The position numbers and the translations under genes are program-made. 64,000 nucleotides of DNA, from the NCBI RefSeq assembly GCF_900167345.1, contig NZ_FUXB01000006.1:124001-188000 (forward strand), in the 5' to 3' direction. The DNA comes from Vibrio cincinnatiensis DSM 19608 (GTDB taxonomy: Bacteria; Pseudomonadota; Gammaproteobacteria; Enterobacterales; Vibrionaceae). Each line of letters starts with the position of its first letter. The first letter of the stretch is position 1. Positions 40,289-49,577 of the stretch are shown here, one piece after another. The notes beneath the pieces were generated by a model. That model made no database searches. It was given only the letters and a program-made list of their open reading frames with translations, and was not told the origin of the DNA.

Positions 40289-40457
40289 ATCCTTATACGT
40301 TGAAGTGCGAATACCTAAGAAATTTCAACTTTTCGTTAAAGAGGCATCTTGAGGTCACTTGAGCATACAAGTGTACGATTTACTCAATAAAATTCAATGA
40401 ATACCTTCGTTTTAAGCTTCGTTTCAGACAAAACGAGCATGAAACCAATAAGGGATA

Positions 40458-41360
40458 TTAAAGTGGTGATACTTTTTCTATCGATTTTAAGACTACACGT
40501 CGGCGAATCTTAATTTGCGATAAAATCACCCCACTAATTACCATCAAACCTCCGAACACATGGTAGGCATGTATTTGTTCACCCAACAAGGTTGCCGCTA
40601 AAGTGAGGGCGATGACAGGTAATAAATTCATAAACATGGCAGAAGAGTCTGCGCCAATGGCGTCAATGGCTTTGATCCACATCCAAGGCGCCAGTAACGA
40701 GGCCGCCATGCCCGCATACATAATGAGAACCCAGGAGCCTTCCGTTGGAAGCAAATGCTCACTAGTAAACCAGAGCGGGGTGAGCATAATCACCGCACAT
40801 ACCCCTTGTAAGTAGATAAGCGTCCAACTGCTAAAAGGCATTTTCCAGCGTTTGAGTAGCACGCAATAAAGCGCGTAAACGAGCGCGGCAAGTACCATCA
40901 AGCCATAGCCTTCAGTAATGGGTTGATGAAAGAAAAAAAGCATATCGCCTTGCCCAAGCATCAACGCTAATCCCAGCAATGAAATGATACCGCCAGCAAT
41001 GCTTAAACCAGAGATAGATTTTCGTAATAAGGGCACGCTCATAAACACACTCAAAAGGGGGACAAGAGAGGTGATTAACGACATATTGGAGGCAGTGGTG
41101 GTTAACCCCGCGTAGTAACCTAATGATTGGTTAAGCACCATTCCCAGCAGAGCTAAGCAGGCCAGTTTGGGTAAATAGGGTTTGATCAGGTGGCGCTGTT
41201 TGAGCACGCTAGGCAAACAAAATGGGCTTAAAATCAGCATCGCAATGAACCAGCGGTAAAAACTCATTGCGCTGGGCTCAATGACACTGGCTGCCAGTTT
41301 ATTAACAATGGAGTTGCCTCCCCAAATCAGCACAGTAAATAAAGGAAGTAAATAAATCAT
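40458..41360 (-). CDS. EamA/DMT-family transporter
   Basis: 300 residues with ten predicted membrane helices in two EamA repeats (WGGNSIVNKLAASVIEPS; repeat two from GYGLMVLAALVYALYCVLLK). Drug/metabolite exporters of this type move amino acids or other small metabolites out of the cell. The substrate is not evident. It is divergent from an AraC regulator gene 101 bp away, which is the likely regulator. Confidence 0.9.
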   Translation of the reverse strand: MIYLLPLFTVLIWGGNSIVNKLAASVIEPSAMSFYRWFIAMLILSPFCLPSVLKQRHLIKPYLPKLACLALLGMVLNQSLGYYAGLTTTASNMSLITSLVPLLSVFMSVPLLRKSISGLSIAGGIISLLGLALMLGQGDMLFFFHQPITEGYGLMVLAALVYALYCVLLKRWKMPFSSWTLIYLQGVCAVIMLTPLWFTSEHLLPTEGSWVLIMYAGMAASLLAPWMWIKAIDAIGADSSAMFMNLLPVIALTLAATLLGEQIHAYHVFGGLMVISGVILSQIKIRRRVVLKSIEKVSPL

Positions 41361-41461
41361 CGGTGCCTCATTGCCAGTTAAGTGTTGGTACTAGTGTGAC
41401 AGGTCTATATAATAATATATATCTTTAAAAAGACACTTTGAGCGATAGGAAGACAAGTTTG

Positions 41462-42247
41462 ATGAAGCCAGCAAGAAACCTTCACCCCTCATTATCAATC
41501 GAACACGCACCATCCGATGTGTTTATGAATTTTGAAGCCTTTCTTTCTAATACCGAAACTCGAGAGCACAGCCATCATTGGGGGCAAGTACAATTAATTT
41601 CGGGGGGGATTTTAGAAATGGAAGCCGAAGATACACGATTTTTAGCGCCGCCTCATTTAGCGATTTGGGTCCCTGCGGGCATTCGTCATAAAAGTTATAA
41701 CCGCCGGCCGCTGGAGTATTGCTCTCTCAATATTGCGACGGAGATGACTCAAGCGTTTCCGAATAAAACCAGCCTTATTAAAGTAACACCGATTGTGTCG
41801 GCGATTATTGATGACTTTCGTCAACGTGAAGTGAGCATTGCTCAGAGTGTGGAGGATAAGCGTTTGGTGCAAGTGTTATTAGATCAATTAGCCACCCAAG
41901 AGACTCAGCATCATTTCTTACCGACCAGCACCCATAAATATTTATCCCCCATATTGAAGGCGATAGAAGAAACGCCAACGGATGAAACCAGTTTATCGGA
42001 ATGGGCACAAAGGATTCATACCACAGAAAGAACCCTTGCTCGTTATTGTCAAACCGAACTGGGAATGAGCTTCACTGAGTGGCGGTTACGTGTGCGTTAT
42101 CTTTATTCGATGGAATTGCTACGGCATGGGCATTCGGTGAAAGAAGTGGCATTAACACTGGGCTATAACCAAGCAAGTCCGTTCATTACCATGTTTAAAA
42201 AATACTCCGGCCAAACGCCGGAGCAGTATAAAAACCGTTTGTTATGA
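41462..42247 (+). CDS. AraC-family regulator with cupin domain
   Basis: 261 residues. N-terminal cupin-like sensor (HSHHWGQVQLISGGILEME, PPHLAIWVPAGIRH) and C-terminal double helix-turn-helix (LSEWAQRIHTTERTLARYC; VKEVALTLGYNQASPFITMF). ATG 41462 has AGGAAG nine bases upstream. Divergent from the EamA transporter, a common pairing in which the regulator responds to a toxic metabolite and turns on its exporter. Convergent with pyrC. Confidence 0.9.
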   Translation: MKPARNLHPSLSIEHAPSDVFMNFEAFLSNTETREHSHHWGQVQLISGGILEMEAEDTRFLAPPHLAIWVPAGIRHKSYNRRPLEYCSLNIATEMTQAFPNKTSLIKVTPIVSAIIDDFRQREVSIAQSVEDKRLVQVLLDQLATQETQHHFLPTSTHKYLSPILKAIEETPTDETSLSEWAQRIHTTERTLARYCQTELGMSFTEWRLRVRYLYSMELLRHGHSVKEVALTLGYNQASPFITMFKKYSGQTPEQYKNRLL

Positions 42248-42285
42248 CTTGTGGGTAGGGCATATCGTTCGTTAAATAAAGGGGG

Positions 42286-43314
42286 TTACTTCACAGTCCA
42301 CTGCACCGTTTCACCCGCACGAATAGGTGTTACTCTCTCTTTCCCAAATGGCAAAGAGGTCGGCACGTCCCATGCTTGTTTAGTGAGTGTGACGGTATCA
42401 CTATTACGTGGTAGCCCATAAAAATCAGGCCCATTATGACAAGCAAATGCGGCCAAATTGTCTAGTTTTCCTACCTTTTCAAATACTTCTGCATAAAGTT
42501 CTAAGGCGGCATGTGCGGTGTAAGAGCCTGCACAACCACAAGCAGCTTCTTTATTGCCTTTTGCGTGGGGGGCAGAGTCGGTCCCTAAGAAAAATTTTTT
42601 ATTGCCGGAGGTAGCGGCGGCAATCAACGCATCTTGGTGAGTGGCACGTTTGAGGATCGGTAAGCAATAAAAATGCGGGCGAATACCGCCAACTAACATA
42701 TGGTTACGATTAAAGAGTAGGTGATGTGCGGTGATGGTTGCCGCGAGATTTTCACCTGCATTTTTTACAAAGTTAACGGCTTCGGCGGTGGTAATGTGTT
42801 CTAACACAATCTTTAATTGTGGAAAATCTTGCACGATAGGGGCTAACACCGTTTCTAAAAAGGTTTTTTCTCGGTCAAAGATATCGACATCGTGCGTGGT
42901 TACTTCCCCATGAATCAAGAGTAGCAGCCCCTCTTCTTGCATGGCTTGCAAAACCGGGTAAATATTTTTGGGGTCAGTGACGCCGGAGTCTGAATTGGTG
43001 GTCGCACCTGCTGGGTACAATTTTGCCGCCACAATCGCTCCTGAAGCTTTGGCGTTACGAATTTCTTCAACGGAGGTGTTATCCGTTAAATAGAGCGTCA
43101 TCAAGGGTTCAAAATGAGCGTGAGGTTTTGCCGCCATGATCCGTTCACGATAAGCCAGCGCCATTTCTGTGGTGGTGACGGGGGGGACGGTATTCGGCAT
43201 TATCAAGGCGCGTCCGTTATAACGGCTAATATCGCGTACCGTATCGGCTAGAACCTCGCCATCACGCAGATGAACATGCCAATCGTCAGGACGAGTGATC
43301 GTAAGTGTTGTCAT
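42286..43314 (-). CDS. pyrC: Dihydroorotase
   Basis: 342 residues, the length of the E. coli type II enzyme. It cyclises carbamoyl-aspartate to dihydroorotate in pyrimidine synthesis with two zinc ions. [12 protein letters not shown] (first metal motif), the carboxylated Lys in [27 protein letters not shown] and [16 protein letters not shown] are all present. ATG 43314 with GGGAGCAATTC replaces the longer frame to 43431. A PurR-like box is 61 bp upstream. Confidence 0.97.
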   Translation of the reverse strand: MTTLTITRPDDWHVHLRDGEVLADTVRDISRYNGRALIMPNTVPPVTTTEMALAYRERIMAAKPHAHFEPLMTLYLTDNTSVEEIRNAKASGAIVAAKLYPAGATTNSDSGVTDPKNIYPVLQAMQEEGLLLLIHGEVTTHDVDIFDREKTFLETVLAPIVQDFPQLKIVLEHITTAEAVNFVKNAGENLAATITAHHLLFNRNHMLVGGIRPHFYCLPILKRATHQDALIAAATSGNKKFFLGTDSAPHAKGNKEAACGCAGSYTAHAALELYAEVFEKVGKLDNLAAFACHNGPDFYGLPRNSDTVTLTKQAWDVPTSLPFGKERVTPIRAGETVQWTVK

Positions 43315-43374
43315 GAATTGCTCCCACCATGGATAAGTTGAATGATTGGAGCCTAAACCTGACCATTCCATATG

Positions 43375-43390
43375 ACGCAAACGGTTCCGT
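43375..43390. promoter_or_regulatory. Candidate PurR box upstream of pyrC
   Basis: ACGCAAACGGTTCCGT matches the PurR consensus ACGCAAACGTTTGCGT at 14 of 16 positions. pyrC is a PurR target in E. coli, which makes this assignment likely. Confidence 0.72.
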
Positions 43391-43551
43391 TTAGGCGACA
43401 GGATGATAGAGGAAAAACGGCACAATATCACCTTTTTCTTGGAAGAAGAGGGGGCTGAAAGGGGCTTAATAAGCGTTTGAGGGCGATTGAATCTTGCTTT
43501 ATTTGTTTTAGTATAGCCAGTGCAGAGAATAATAATGAATAAGGAATCGTC

Positions 43552-45372
43552 ATGTCGTCCGCTCTACTTTCAAAAATTTCGGTCTATCCCGTAAAGTCCA
43601 TTGGTGGATTGTCTCTTTCCAGTGCTTGGGTTGAAAAACAAGGTTTGTTGTTTGATCGTCGCTTTATGCTGGCTTTTGCTGATGGTGGAATGGTGACGGC
43701 GAGAAAGTACCCCACCATGGTTAACATCCGCTCGGTGTTGACACCGGATGGTCTGATATTTTCAGCCCCCAATAGGCCATCATTAAAGGTTTGTTACCAG
43801 ACATTTAAAATGCAACCCGCTCAAGCTCAAGTATGGAAAGACTGTTTTACTGCTTATACCACCACTGATGAAGCCAATGATTGGTTTAGTGATGTATTGG
43901 GCCGGCGCGTTGAGTTGTTGTTCACTGGAGAGCAATCTCATCGCATACGTGAAAAAGTGGGTAGTAATGTCAGTTTTGCTGATGGTTATCCTGTGCTGGT
44001 GATTAGCCAAGGTTCATTAGATGAACTTAATCGCCGAAGCGTAGAAACGCACAGTATGGATCAGTTTCGAACCAATTTGGTCGTTTCCGGAACGGAACCT
44101 TTTGCTGAAGATGGTTGGAAGCGAATTCGAATTGGAGAAGTGGAGTTTGAAGCGATAAAACCCTGTGAACGCTGCATTCTGACGACGGTGGATGTGGAGA
44201 AAGGCGAATTTCGGGCATCGAAAGAGCCTTTGCGGACATTGTCTCAGTTTCGTGCCAATGAACAGGGTGGGGTGTTTTTCGGTCAAAACTTGATTGCCAA
44301 AAATGAAGGTATGATTCATGTTGGTGATGAAATAGAAGTGCTGGAATATAAAGAGAAAGAGATCTACATCGATCATGGATTCGCTCGTTATCAAATGACT
44401 TGTGTAGAGCGTGAAACAATAGCCAATAATTTTGTTACCTTCTGGTTAGAACCGGATCAGGCCATGCCCGATTATTTACCCGGTCAGCATTTGCCGATTG
44501 ACATCACGTTAGATGGGGAAACGATTTCTCGCTGTTATACGCTTTCTTCTAGTCCTTCTCGCCCCGGCCGTTTGGCCATTTCAGTTAAAGGCATTGAAGG
44601 TGGGCTCGTCTCCAACTGGTTATTGGATAATTTACACATTGGAGACACGCTAGAAACACAATCACCGAATGGGCGTTTTCATTTACAGCCCCAGCCGTCG
44701 TATCAGCCTCTGTTATTACTTTCGGCTGGCAGTGGGGTTACCCCCATGTTGTCGATGATTCGTTATCTGGCCGATCAAGACCAATTACACGATGTGGTGT
44801 TTTATCATCAATGTCGGACAGTGAACGATATTCCTGTACGGGAAGAGTTGGACGAATTAAAGCGAACTTACCCAGGCTTCAAAATGATGATTTGTTTAAC
44901 CCAGCCACCGATAGATTGGTTTGGTTTAAAAGGGCGACTATCCTTATCTCATCTTAAACAGATATCTAATCTGTCCCAACGTCAGGTCTTTGTGTGTGGT
45001 CCAGAAGGTTTTATGCAAAAAGCTAAAAATTTATTGTTAAAACAAGGGCTACCAGAAGGTGCCTATCATCAGGAGGCATTTGGAGTGGCACTATCGGTCA
45101 GTAAGGCTTATAAAACCGTGCAAATCAGTCTTGATGGGAAGGTATTTCGCGGAAATAACCAATCCAGCTTACTTGAACAAGCGGAAGCCGCGGGTGTTCC
45201 CATAGCGAGTAGCTGCCGAGCTGGATTTTGTGGCGCTTGTAAAGTCACCGTGGCGTCAGGCAAGGTGTCTCAACCCGAACTTCCAGCATTACTGGAAGAG
45301 GAACGGCATCTAGGGAAAGTTTTGGCATGTAGTTGTATACCAGAAACGGATATCGAAGTGGTCAGTGACTAG
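43552..45372 (+). CDS. MOSC domain fused to flavin reductase and 2Fe-2S ferredoxin
   Basis: 606 residues in three modules: MOSC N-terminal barrel and MOSC domain (about 1-265) with the probable molybdenum ligand Cys205 in KPCERC; an FAD/NAD ferredoxin-reductase module (about 280-510) with RCYTLSSSP and [11 protein letters not shown]; and a C-terminal 2Fe-2S ferredoxin with Cys555, Cys560, Cys563 (CRAGFCGAC) and Cys593. E. coli YcbX has MOSC plus ferredoxin only; here the reductase is built in, so electrons could flow NAD(P)H, FAD, 2Fe-2S, molybdenum in one chain. YcbX reduces N-hydroxylated bases; the same role is inferred. Single gene, divergent from pyrC. Confidence 0.9.
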   Translation: MSSALLSKISVYPVKSIGGLSLSSAWVEKQGLLFDRRFMLAFADGGMVTARKYPTMVNIRSVLTPDGLIFSAPNRPSLKVCYQTFKMQPAQAQVWKDCFTAYTTTDEANDWFSDVLGRRVELLFTGEQSHRIREKVGSNVSFADGYPVLVISQGSLDELNRRSVETHSMDQFRTNLVVSGTEPFAEDGWKRIRIGEVEFEAIKPCERCILTTVDVEKGEFRASKEPLRTLSQFRANEQGGVFFGQNLIAKNEGMIHVGDEIEVLEYKEKEIYIDHGFARYQMTCVERETIANNFVTFWLEPDQAMPDYLPGQHLPIDITLDGETISRCYTLSSSPSRPGRLAISVKGIEGGLVSNWLLDNLHIGDTLETQSPNGRFHLQPQPSYQPLLLLSAGSGVTPMLSMIRYLADQDQLHDVVFYHQCRTVNDIPVREELDELKRTYPGFKMMICLTQPPIDWFGLKGRLSLSHLKQISNLSQRQVFVCGPEGFMQKAKNLLLKQGLPEGAYHQEAFGVALSVSKAYKTVQISLDGKVFRGNNQSSLLEQAEAAGVPIASSCRAGFCGACKVTVASGKVSQPELPALLEEERHLGKVLACSCIPETDIEVVSD

Positions 45373-45438
45373 GTACGATGGTTGATGTGATATTCACCTG
45401 AAGAGCCAGCGTTAACGGCTTCTTCAGGTGAAAATAGA

Positions 45439-46545
45439 TTAAGATTTATTGCGGACAGGATTTGCATAACTATCAAGTAAATAGCAATGCGCACCTTCAG
45501 GTAAGAGGTGTAATTTCTCAGCAAGTTGTGCTTGGTGTTGTGCGGTGATGCCCTCGTTTTCTTTTTGTGCTGCTAAGTAGTTGATCGGATAGAGACGGTA
45601 ATGGTGGTGAATCTGTCGATCAATTTCTTCAGCTAACGATTCCGGTGTGCTAAAGGGGTCATTAATCACATCACCGAAAGCGACATGAACACGGCCTTTT
45701 TCGCCGACGATGCCTTGAATAATACTTTCTATATCTTCAAATTCGCCTTTCTGATATTGGCCATGCGTGGCTTTCTCATACAGTTCACGAGCTTTCGCCA
45801 CATCGCAAGGGTCATTTTCATAAGAGATAGAGACAGGAACAATCTTTAACGATTGAATATAATCGGCAAACTCAATTTTTTGTTTACGGCCTTCGACATG
45901 AAACATTTTTAAAATAGCGGCATCCGTAAAATCATTCCCATCTTTGGCGCGCCCTTCTTTTTGTGCAATCCAGATAGAATTACCCGTATCCAATGAGTGC
46001 TTGATATAGGCTGAGAGCGTGCTGAGCGCTTTCATCATTTCGCGTGGGCCTTTCGCGGAGCGTTTGACAATAAAGCTTTTATTCAAGCGCATTAATTCCG
46101 TCGCACAGGGTTTTTTGAGTAAATTATCACCAATGGCAATGCGTACCGTGCGATGACCATGGGTGTGTAGGCCGTAGTTAACCAGCGCGGGGTCCATCGC
46201 AATATCTCGGTGATTAGAGATAAACAGATATGAGGTATTTTTATCTAGTTTATCTAATCCACTATAGGTCACTCCTTGGGTGGTGTGCGCTAAGGTCTGG
46301 TCAAGATACTTTTTTACTTCCAGTTGAATCGCTTCAACAGAAGTCAGTTTTGCCCATTTGAATTTAAGATAAATTTTAACGATGGGTCCCATCAGTGGTT
46401 TTAGCCACGCAGGCTGACGAGCAAAGCGATGCTGTAAAATCGCGGAAATAAATTCTTCATCATTGATTAAACGCTCAATGGCTGCGGGAATTTCCTCGTC
46501 ATTGTAAGGACGAATATCAATATAGGGATCGTTTGTTGAAGTCAT
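45439..46545 (-). CDS. PlsC-like glycerophospholipid acyltransferase
   Basis: About 368 residues. The acyltransferase motif NHRDIAMD is around residue 115, with KEGRAKDG (block III-like) and a final VPVSISYENDP segment. No clear membrane helix. This is a stand-alone Vibrio/Shewanella-type 1-acyl-glycerol-3-phosphate acyltransferase family whose exact acceptor is not known to me. The start is uncertain: ATG 46545 and 46557 both lack a good ribosome site. Confidence 0.82.
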   Translation of the reverse strand: MTSTNDPYIDIRPYNDEEIPAAIERLINDEEFISAILQHRFARQPAWLKPLMGPIVKIYLKFKWAKLTSVEAIQLEVKKYLDQTLAHTTQGVTYSGLDKLDKNTSYLFISNHRDIAMDPALVNYGLHTHGHRTVRIAIGDNLLKKPCATELMRLNKSFIVKRSAKGPREMMKALSTLSAYIKHSLDTGNSIWIAQKEGRAKDGNDFTDAAILKMFHVEGRKQKIEFADYIQSLKIVPVSISYENDPCDVAKARELYEKATHGQYQKGEFEDIESIIQGIVGEKGRVHVAFGDVINDPFSTPESLAEEIDRQIHHHYRLYPINYLAAQKENEGITAQHQAQLAEKLHLLPEGAHCYLLDSYANPVRNKS

Positions 46546-46723
46546 AGTTTTGTACATCAAATAAAAAGCTGGCTCATTCTACGCGTACTAGCCAGTACTC
46601 GCAGCTACCGTTAGCACATAATTTATAAGGTCAGACCAGAATCGGGCTGATAAGGTTCAGTTCAGTTGGCTTTTTTATCGAGAAGCGTTACTCTTAGCGC
46701 CCTCCAATGAGATGAGGCGAATC

Positions 46724-47332
46724 ATGAACTACGCTATTCAGTCAGAAACTTGCACTTTCCCCTATTTGCAAGTGACGGCGCGAAAACGTGCGATTAAACA
46801 TAGCTTGATACAAGTCGATCAAGGTTTAGTGCTCTTTAAGCTGGGTAAACAAGAATACGCGATTGAAACCAGCCAAGCACTCTGGATTCCTTTAGATTGT
46901 TTGTCCGCACTTACTTTCTTTCCCAATACTCAGATCACTAAAGTCGACTTCTCTGTACGACTACGAGACACATTCCCTCGCCAAGCTGGGGTGATTAAAC
47001 ACAGTGAGCTAAGCTCTGCAATCATTAATCGATTACGTGAAAGTGTTGCCAGCGATGCAGTGTATCCTCATTTACAGCAAGTTCTAAAATATGAAGTGCA
47101 GAACTTTGAACCCAAACTAAAAATGACGGCTTTAAGTCAAGCATTGAATGTGTGGCATCCAATGCAACCTGGTCATGTCAGTAAAGAATGGCATGTTGTT
47201 TTGTTGGTTCGAGAAGCCATGAAACGTCGCCTTTCTGGGGGTAAAGAGCAAGGTATCATTGATGAGTTATTCAGTGGTCAATGCGAACAATATCATCAGT
47301 TATGCCAGCTTGTTTTGGGGAAACCTCTTTAA
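46724..47332 (+). CDS. AraC-type sensor-like protein without HTH
   Basis: 202 residues; GAGG is six bases before ATG 46724. The first 100 residues (VTARKRAIKHSLIQVDQGLV, ETSQALWIPLDCLSALTFFP) look like the cupin-like ligand domain of AraC regulators with the usual basic RKRA and IPLDCL-type segments. The C-terminal part is helical but I cannot see the two AraC helix-turn-helix units, and the protein ends 90 residues short of the family. It may be a stand-alone sensor, a degenerate regulator or a distinct family. It is convergent with the repeat protein gene, five bases between stops. Confidence 0.65.
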   Translation: MNYAIQSETCTFPYLQVTARKRAIKHSLIQVDQGLVLFKLGKQEYAIETSQALWIPLDCLSALTFFPNTQITKVDFSVRLRDTFPRQAGVIKHSELSSAIINRLRESVASDAVYPHLQQVLKYEVQNFEPKLKMTALSQALNVWHPMQPGHVSKEWHVVLLVREAMKRRLSGGKEQGIIDELFSGQCEQYHQLCQLVLGKPL

Positions 47333-47337
47333 ATAAG

Positions 47338-47937
47338 CTATCTAACGACCACTCCGCCGAGCGTTAAATTTGTAGGCCATTGCTGGATTTGATTGCCCCC
47401 TAAGAAGATATTGCCATTAACGGTCAGAGTGTCTGGAAAGTGAGTAATCTGAGATCCGCCAATATAAAGGTCACCTTGAACCACTAACCCTTCTGGTAAA
47501 GTTTCTAATGGGGTGCGCACCACACTTAAATCACCTTTTACGGTCAGCCTTGGCGGTAAACGAACCAAAGGGGTATCGGTGAAGTTTAAATACCCTCCAA
47601 CATTCACGCCGGCTGGCCATTGTGTGATTTGAGAACCGAGTAAATTAGCATACCCTCGGATAAATATACCCCTAGGAATACGTGAGAGTTGACTATTTGA
47701 TGCCTCTAAGCTTCCTTCAATGCGTAATCCTTGAGGAAGTGCTCGGATCGCTGTTTTGGCAATATTCAGATTACCTTTAAGTTCTAAGCCTGTGGGAAGT
47801 TGCGTATAAGGTTTATTGCGTAAATTTAGATTTCCATAGTTATCTAAATGGTTCAATATCTTATATTGATCAAGAGCGCTGGCCAGTAAAGGGAAGGAGC
47901 ACTGTAGGATTAACGTGTAAATCAACCAGCGTAACAT
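47338..47937 (-). CDS. Secreted protein of eight 20-residue LPX-like repeats
   Basis: 199 residues with a signal peptide (MLRWLIYTLILQCSFPLLASA). From about residue 50 to the end the sequence is a tandem array with period 20: the unit reads roughly LPxGLxVxGDLxIxxTxIxx. Units begin LPTGLELKGN, LPQGLRIEGS, IPRGIFIRGY, WPAGVNVGGY, LPPRLTVKGD, LPEGLVVQGD, FPDTLTVNGN, WPTNLTLGGV. The period and the LPX start recall the bacterial leucine-rich repeats of IpaH/YopM, but here the strands look more like a small beta-solenoid. Start at 47937 has AGGA seven bases away. No effector domain is attached; function unknown. Confidence 0.8.
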   Translation of the reverse strand: MLRWLIYTLILQCSFPLLASALDQYKILNHLDNYGNLNLRNKPYTQLPTGLELKGNLNIAKTAIRALPQGLRIEGSLEASNSQLSRIPRGIFIRGYANLLGSQITQWPAGVNVGGYLNFTDTPLVRLPPRLTVKGDLSVVRTPLETLPEGLVVQGDLYIGGSQITHFPDTLTVNGNIFLGGNQIQQWPTNLTLGGVVVR

Positions 47938-48017
47938 CATCATATCCTATGAATATGGGTAGGGAGTGCGATAGTATCAATGGCAATCGCTCTGATTTCA
48001 ACACCTTCCTTTGAGTG

Positions 48018-48045
48018 AAAAGTGAGCGATTATTCGCTCACTTTT
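48018..48045. terminator. yfcZ terminator
   Basis: Stem AAAAGTGAGCGA / TCGCTCACTTTT (12 bp, loop TTAT), symmetrical with A and T ends, immediately behind the yfcZ-like gene on the minus strand. Confidence 0.88.
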
Positions 48046-48051
48046 GAAGAT

Positions 48052-48354
48052 TTAGCGTGCTAGAGAGCGTGACTTAAGTTCAAAGATCAGTTTTTCTGCA
48101 CTGACTTCAAATTTAAACCGTGCATGTAACTCTTGTTCATTGTCGGTCATGGGTAATACTTCGTGCTCAACATTGGTGCACACCTCTTTGGCTAATTGAA
48201 TATATTTATCCAATTCTTGCTGAAGAAGCGCTTGGCTATCTGCGATAACGGTTACTTCAGCCACTTCATCTCCTTCTTTGATGATAAAGCCCATTTCACC
48301 CGCCACACCGCATGCTTCACAGACTTCATTTTCTACGTAGCTTTGATCACTCAT
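48052..48354 (-). CDS. yfcZ: YfcZ/YiiS family protein
   Basis: 100 residues, DUF406-type small cytoplasmic protein. It begins MSDQSYVENEVCEACGVAGEM with a CxxC pair, then GFIIKEGDEVAEVTV and ends LIFELKSRSLAR. Function of the family is not established. It is followed by its own terminator. Confidence 0.88.
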   Translation of the reverse strand: MSDQSYVENEVCEACGVAGEMGFIIKEGDEVAEVTVIADSQALLQQELDKYIQLAKEVCTNVEHEVLPMTDNEQELHARFKFEVSAEKLIFELKSRSLAR

Positions 48355-48814
48355 CTCATTATCCTCTTACAAAATTTAAGGCTATTTTACCTCTCACCCA
48401 CCTGTGATGCCAATCAAATAACTTGGGGTATTCACGAGATCAAGGGAGGTGATCATGTGAGTTTTTTCGATGCGCAACGGAATTTTGGCGAATGAAAAGA
48501 TGTTTGATGTGACTCATATCTAATATTTATCACACAATGTGCCAGTATTTTGTCAGAATAGCATTTGTTTCATTGTCTTAACGAATGGATTATAAGATGA
48601 TTCTTTTGATGTATAAAATTATTGCTCATGATGGTTTCACCGCTTGGCTGACTTAGGTTATCAACAATAAACACTTTGTATGTAGAGCGGCTTTGTATTT
48701 GTTCAATTTATCTTGTTGGAGTGTCGATCGTCATTCGGCTCCACGTCACTGATGCGAATAAGATCAAATTGTAGGTTTAAAGATACACGAATAATTTATA
48801 GAAGAGTCTAAACC
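48355..48814. other. Intergenic region upstream of luxT
   Basis: About 460 bp. It holds the divergent promoters of yfcZ and luxT. A 12-codon reading frame (GTG 48457 to TGA 48495) is preceded by GGGAGG at good spacing, but its reality is unproven. No other structure is clear. Confidence 0.45.
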
Positions 48815-49279
48815 ATGCCAAAACGTAGTAAAGAAGAAACAGAGATCACTATCCAAAGGATCATGGATGCGGTGATCGATCAACTATTAAGGTTGGGCTA
48901 CGACAAAATGTCTTATACGACGTTAAGTCAGCAAACCGGAGTCTCCAGAACTGGGATCAGCCATCATTTTCCGAAGAAAACGGATTTTGCGTTAGCTCTC
49001 GATGGGAAAATTTTTAATTTATTCGTCACGCATTTAGAATTTGAAAAAGGAATAGAAGCCTTTACTCATAGCTGGTTACATGCTTTGCAAGAAAATGAAC
49101 AATTTCTTTCCATTCTTCGTTTGGTTTTCCACCATGTCGTCTCGACAGAGCGAGCGGAAACCTTTTCTCAATTAGCGATTGAACGCCTTTATAAGCTAGC
49201 GCAAGAGAAGTTGGGCGCAGATAGCGATAAGCAAGTGGAATGGCTAATTGGTAAATCTTTAGTTGCTATGAGTCAATAA
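48815..49279 (+). CDS. luxT: LuxT-type TetR-family regulator
   Basis: 154 residues, short for a TetR protein but the length of Vibrio LuxT. N-terminal helix-turn-helix KMSYTTLSQQTGVSRTGISH, preceded by MPKRSKEETEITIQRIMDAV, both nearly as I recall for LuxT. In Vibrio harveyi and parahaemolyticus LuxT controls luxO, swrZ and siderophore or protease genes. It is flanked by a terminator and precedes the NtrC/sigma-54-type promoter of the chemoreceptor gene. Confidence 0.82.
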   Translation: MPKRSKEETEITIQRIMDAVIDQLLRLGYDKMSYTTLSQQTGVSRTGISHHFPKKTDFALALDGKIFNLFVTHLEFEKGIEAFTHSWLHALQENEQFLSILRLVFHHVVSTERAETFSQLAIERLYKLAQEKLGADSDKQVEWLIGKSLVAMSQ

Positions 49280-49294
49280 CCGTAAGCAAGAGAC

Positions 49295-49319
49295 AAAGCC
49301 AACCTGTTATGTTGGCTTT
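49295..49319 (+). terminator. luxT terminator
   Basis: Stem AAAGCCAAC / GTTGGCTTT (9 bp, 7-base loop), 15 bases after the luxT stop. Only a weak tract follows. Confidence 0.75.
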
Positions 49320-49343
49320 CCCCCTTCACCTTGATTTTCCTAT

Positions 49344-49418
49344 TTCACCAATATGGTGCAGTTTCTCGCTGAGTTGAATTTTTATTGCCCCAACTTGGTG
49401 CGTCCTGGGCATGGTGCA
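49344..49418. promoter_or_regulatory. NtrC-like enhancer sites upstream of the chemoreceptor gene
   Basis: TTCACCAATATGGTGCA (49344-49360) matches the glnA NtrC site TGCACCAACATGGTGCT at 14 of 17 positions and its symmetric form TGCACCA-N3-TGGTGCA at all but one fixed base. TGCCCCAACTTGGTGCG (49386-49402) matches 14 of 17. A half-site ATGGTGCA follows at 49411-49418. Centres of the first two are 42 bp apart, four helical turns. They lie 105-180 bp before the sigma-54 promoter, the right range for enhancers. Confidence 0.68.
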
Positions 49419-49521
49419 TATCCCTTCAATAGTCGGATTGACTAGTAAAATATTCAGAAACCAGTGAAGCTGTTTACTCTTGGGGGCAATGTGTAGCATA
49501 GCCATCTTTTTTTCCTACCAT

Positions 49522-49537
49522 GGAATAAGGTTTGCAT
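49522..49537 (+). promoter_or_regulatory. Candidate sigma-54 promoter of the chemoreceptor gene
   Basis: TGGAATAAGGTTTGCA fits TGGCAC-N5-TTGCA: GG at -24 and GC at -12 with exact spacing; C4 and C6 of the -24 element differ. The implied transcript start is near 49549, about 30 bases before the ATG at 49578. Confidence 0.65.
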
Positions 49538-49577
49538 TATTAATCCTGAATAATCAAATACATGGATAGTAATTATT

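Noticed and set aside
40289..40457. Possible GlpR operator between glpR and the EamA gene
   Set aside because: Only fragments such as AAACGAGCATG resemble the GlpR half-site; no full palindrome is visible.
44017..44419. Two long antisense frames inside the MOSC fusion gene
   Set aside because: They are shadows of a strongly supported coding gene.
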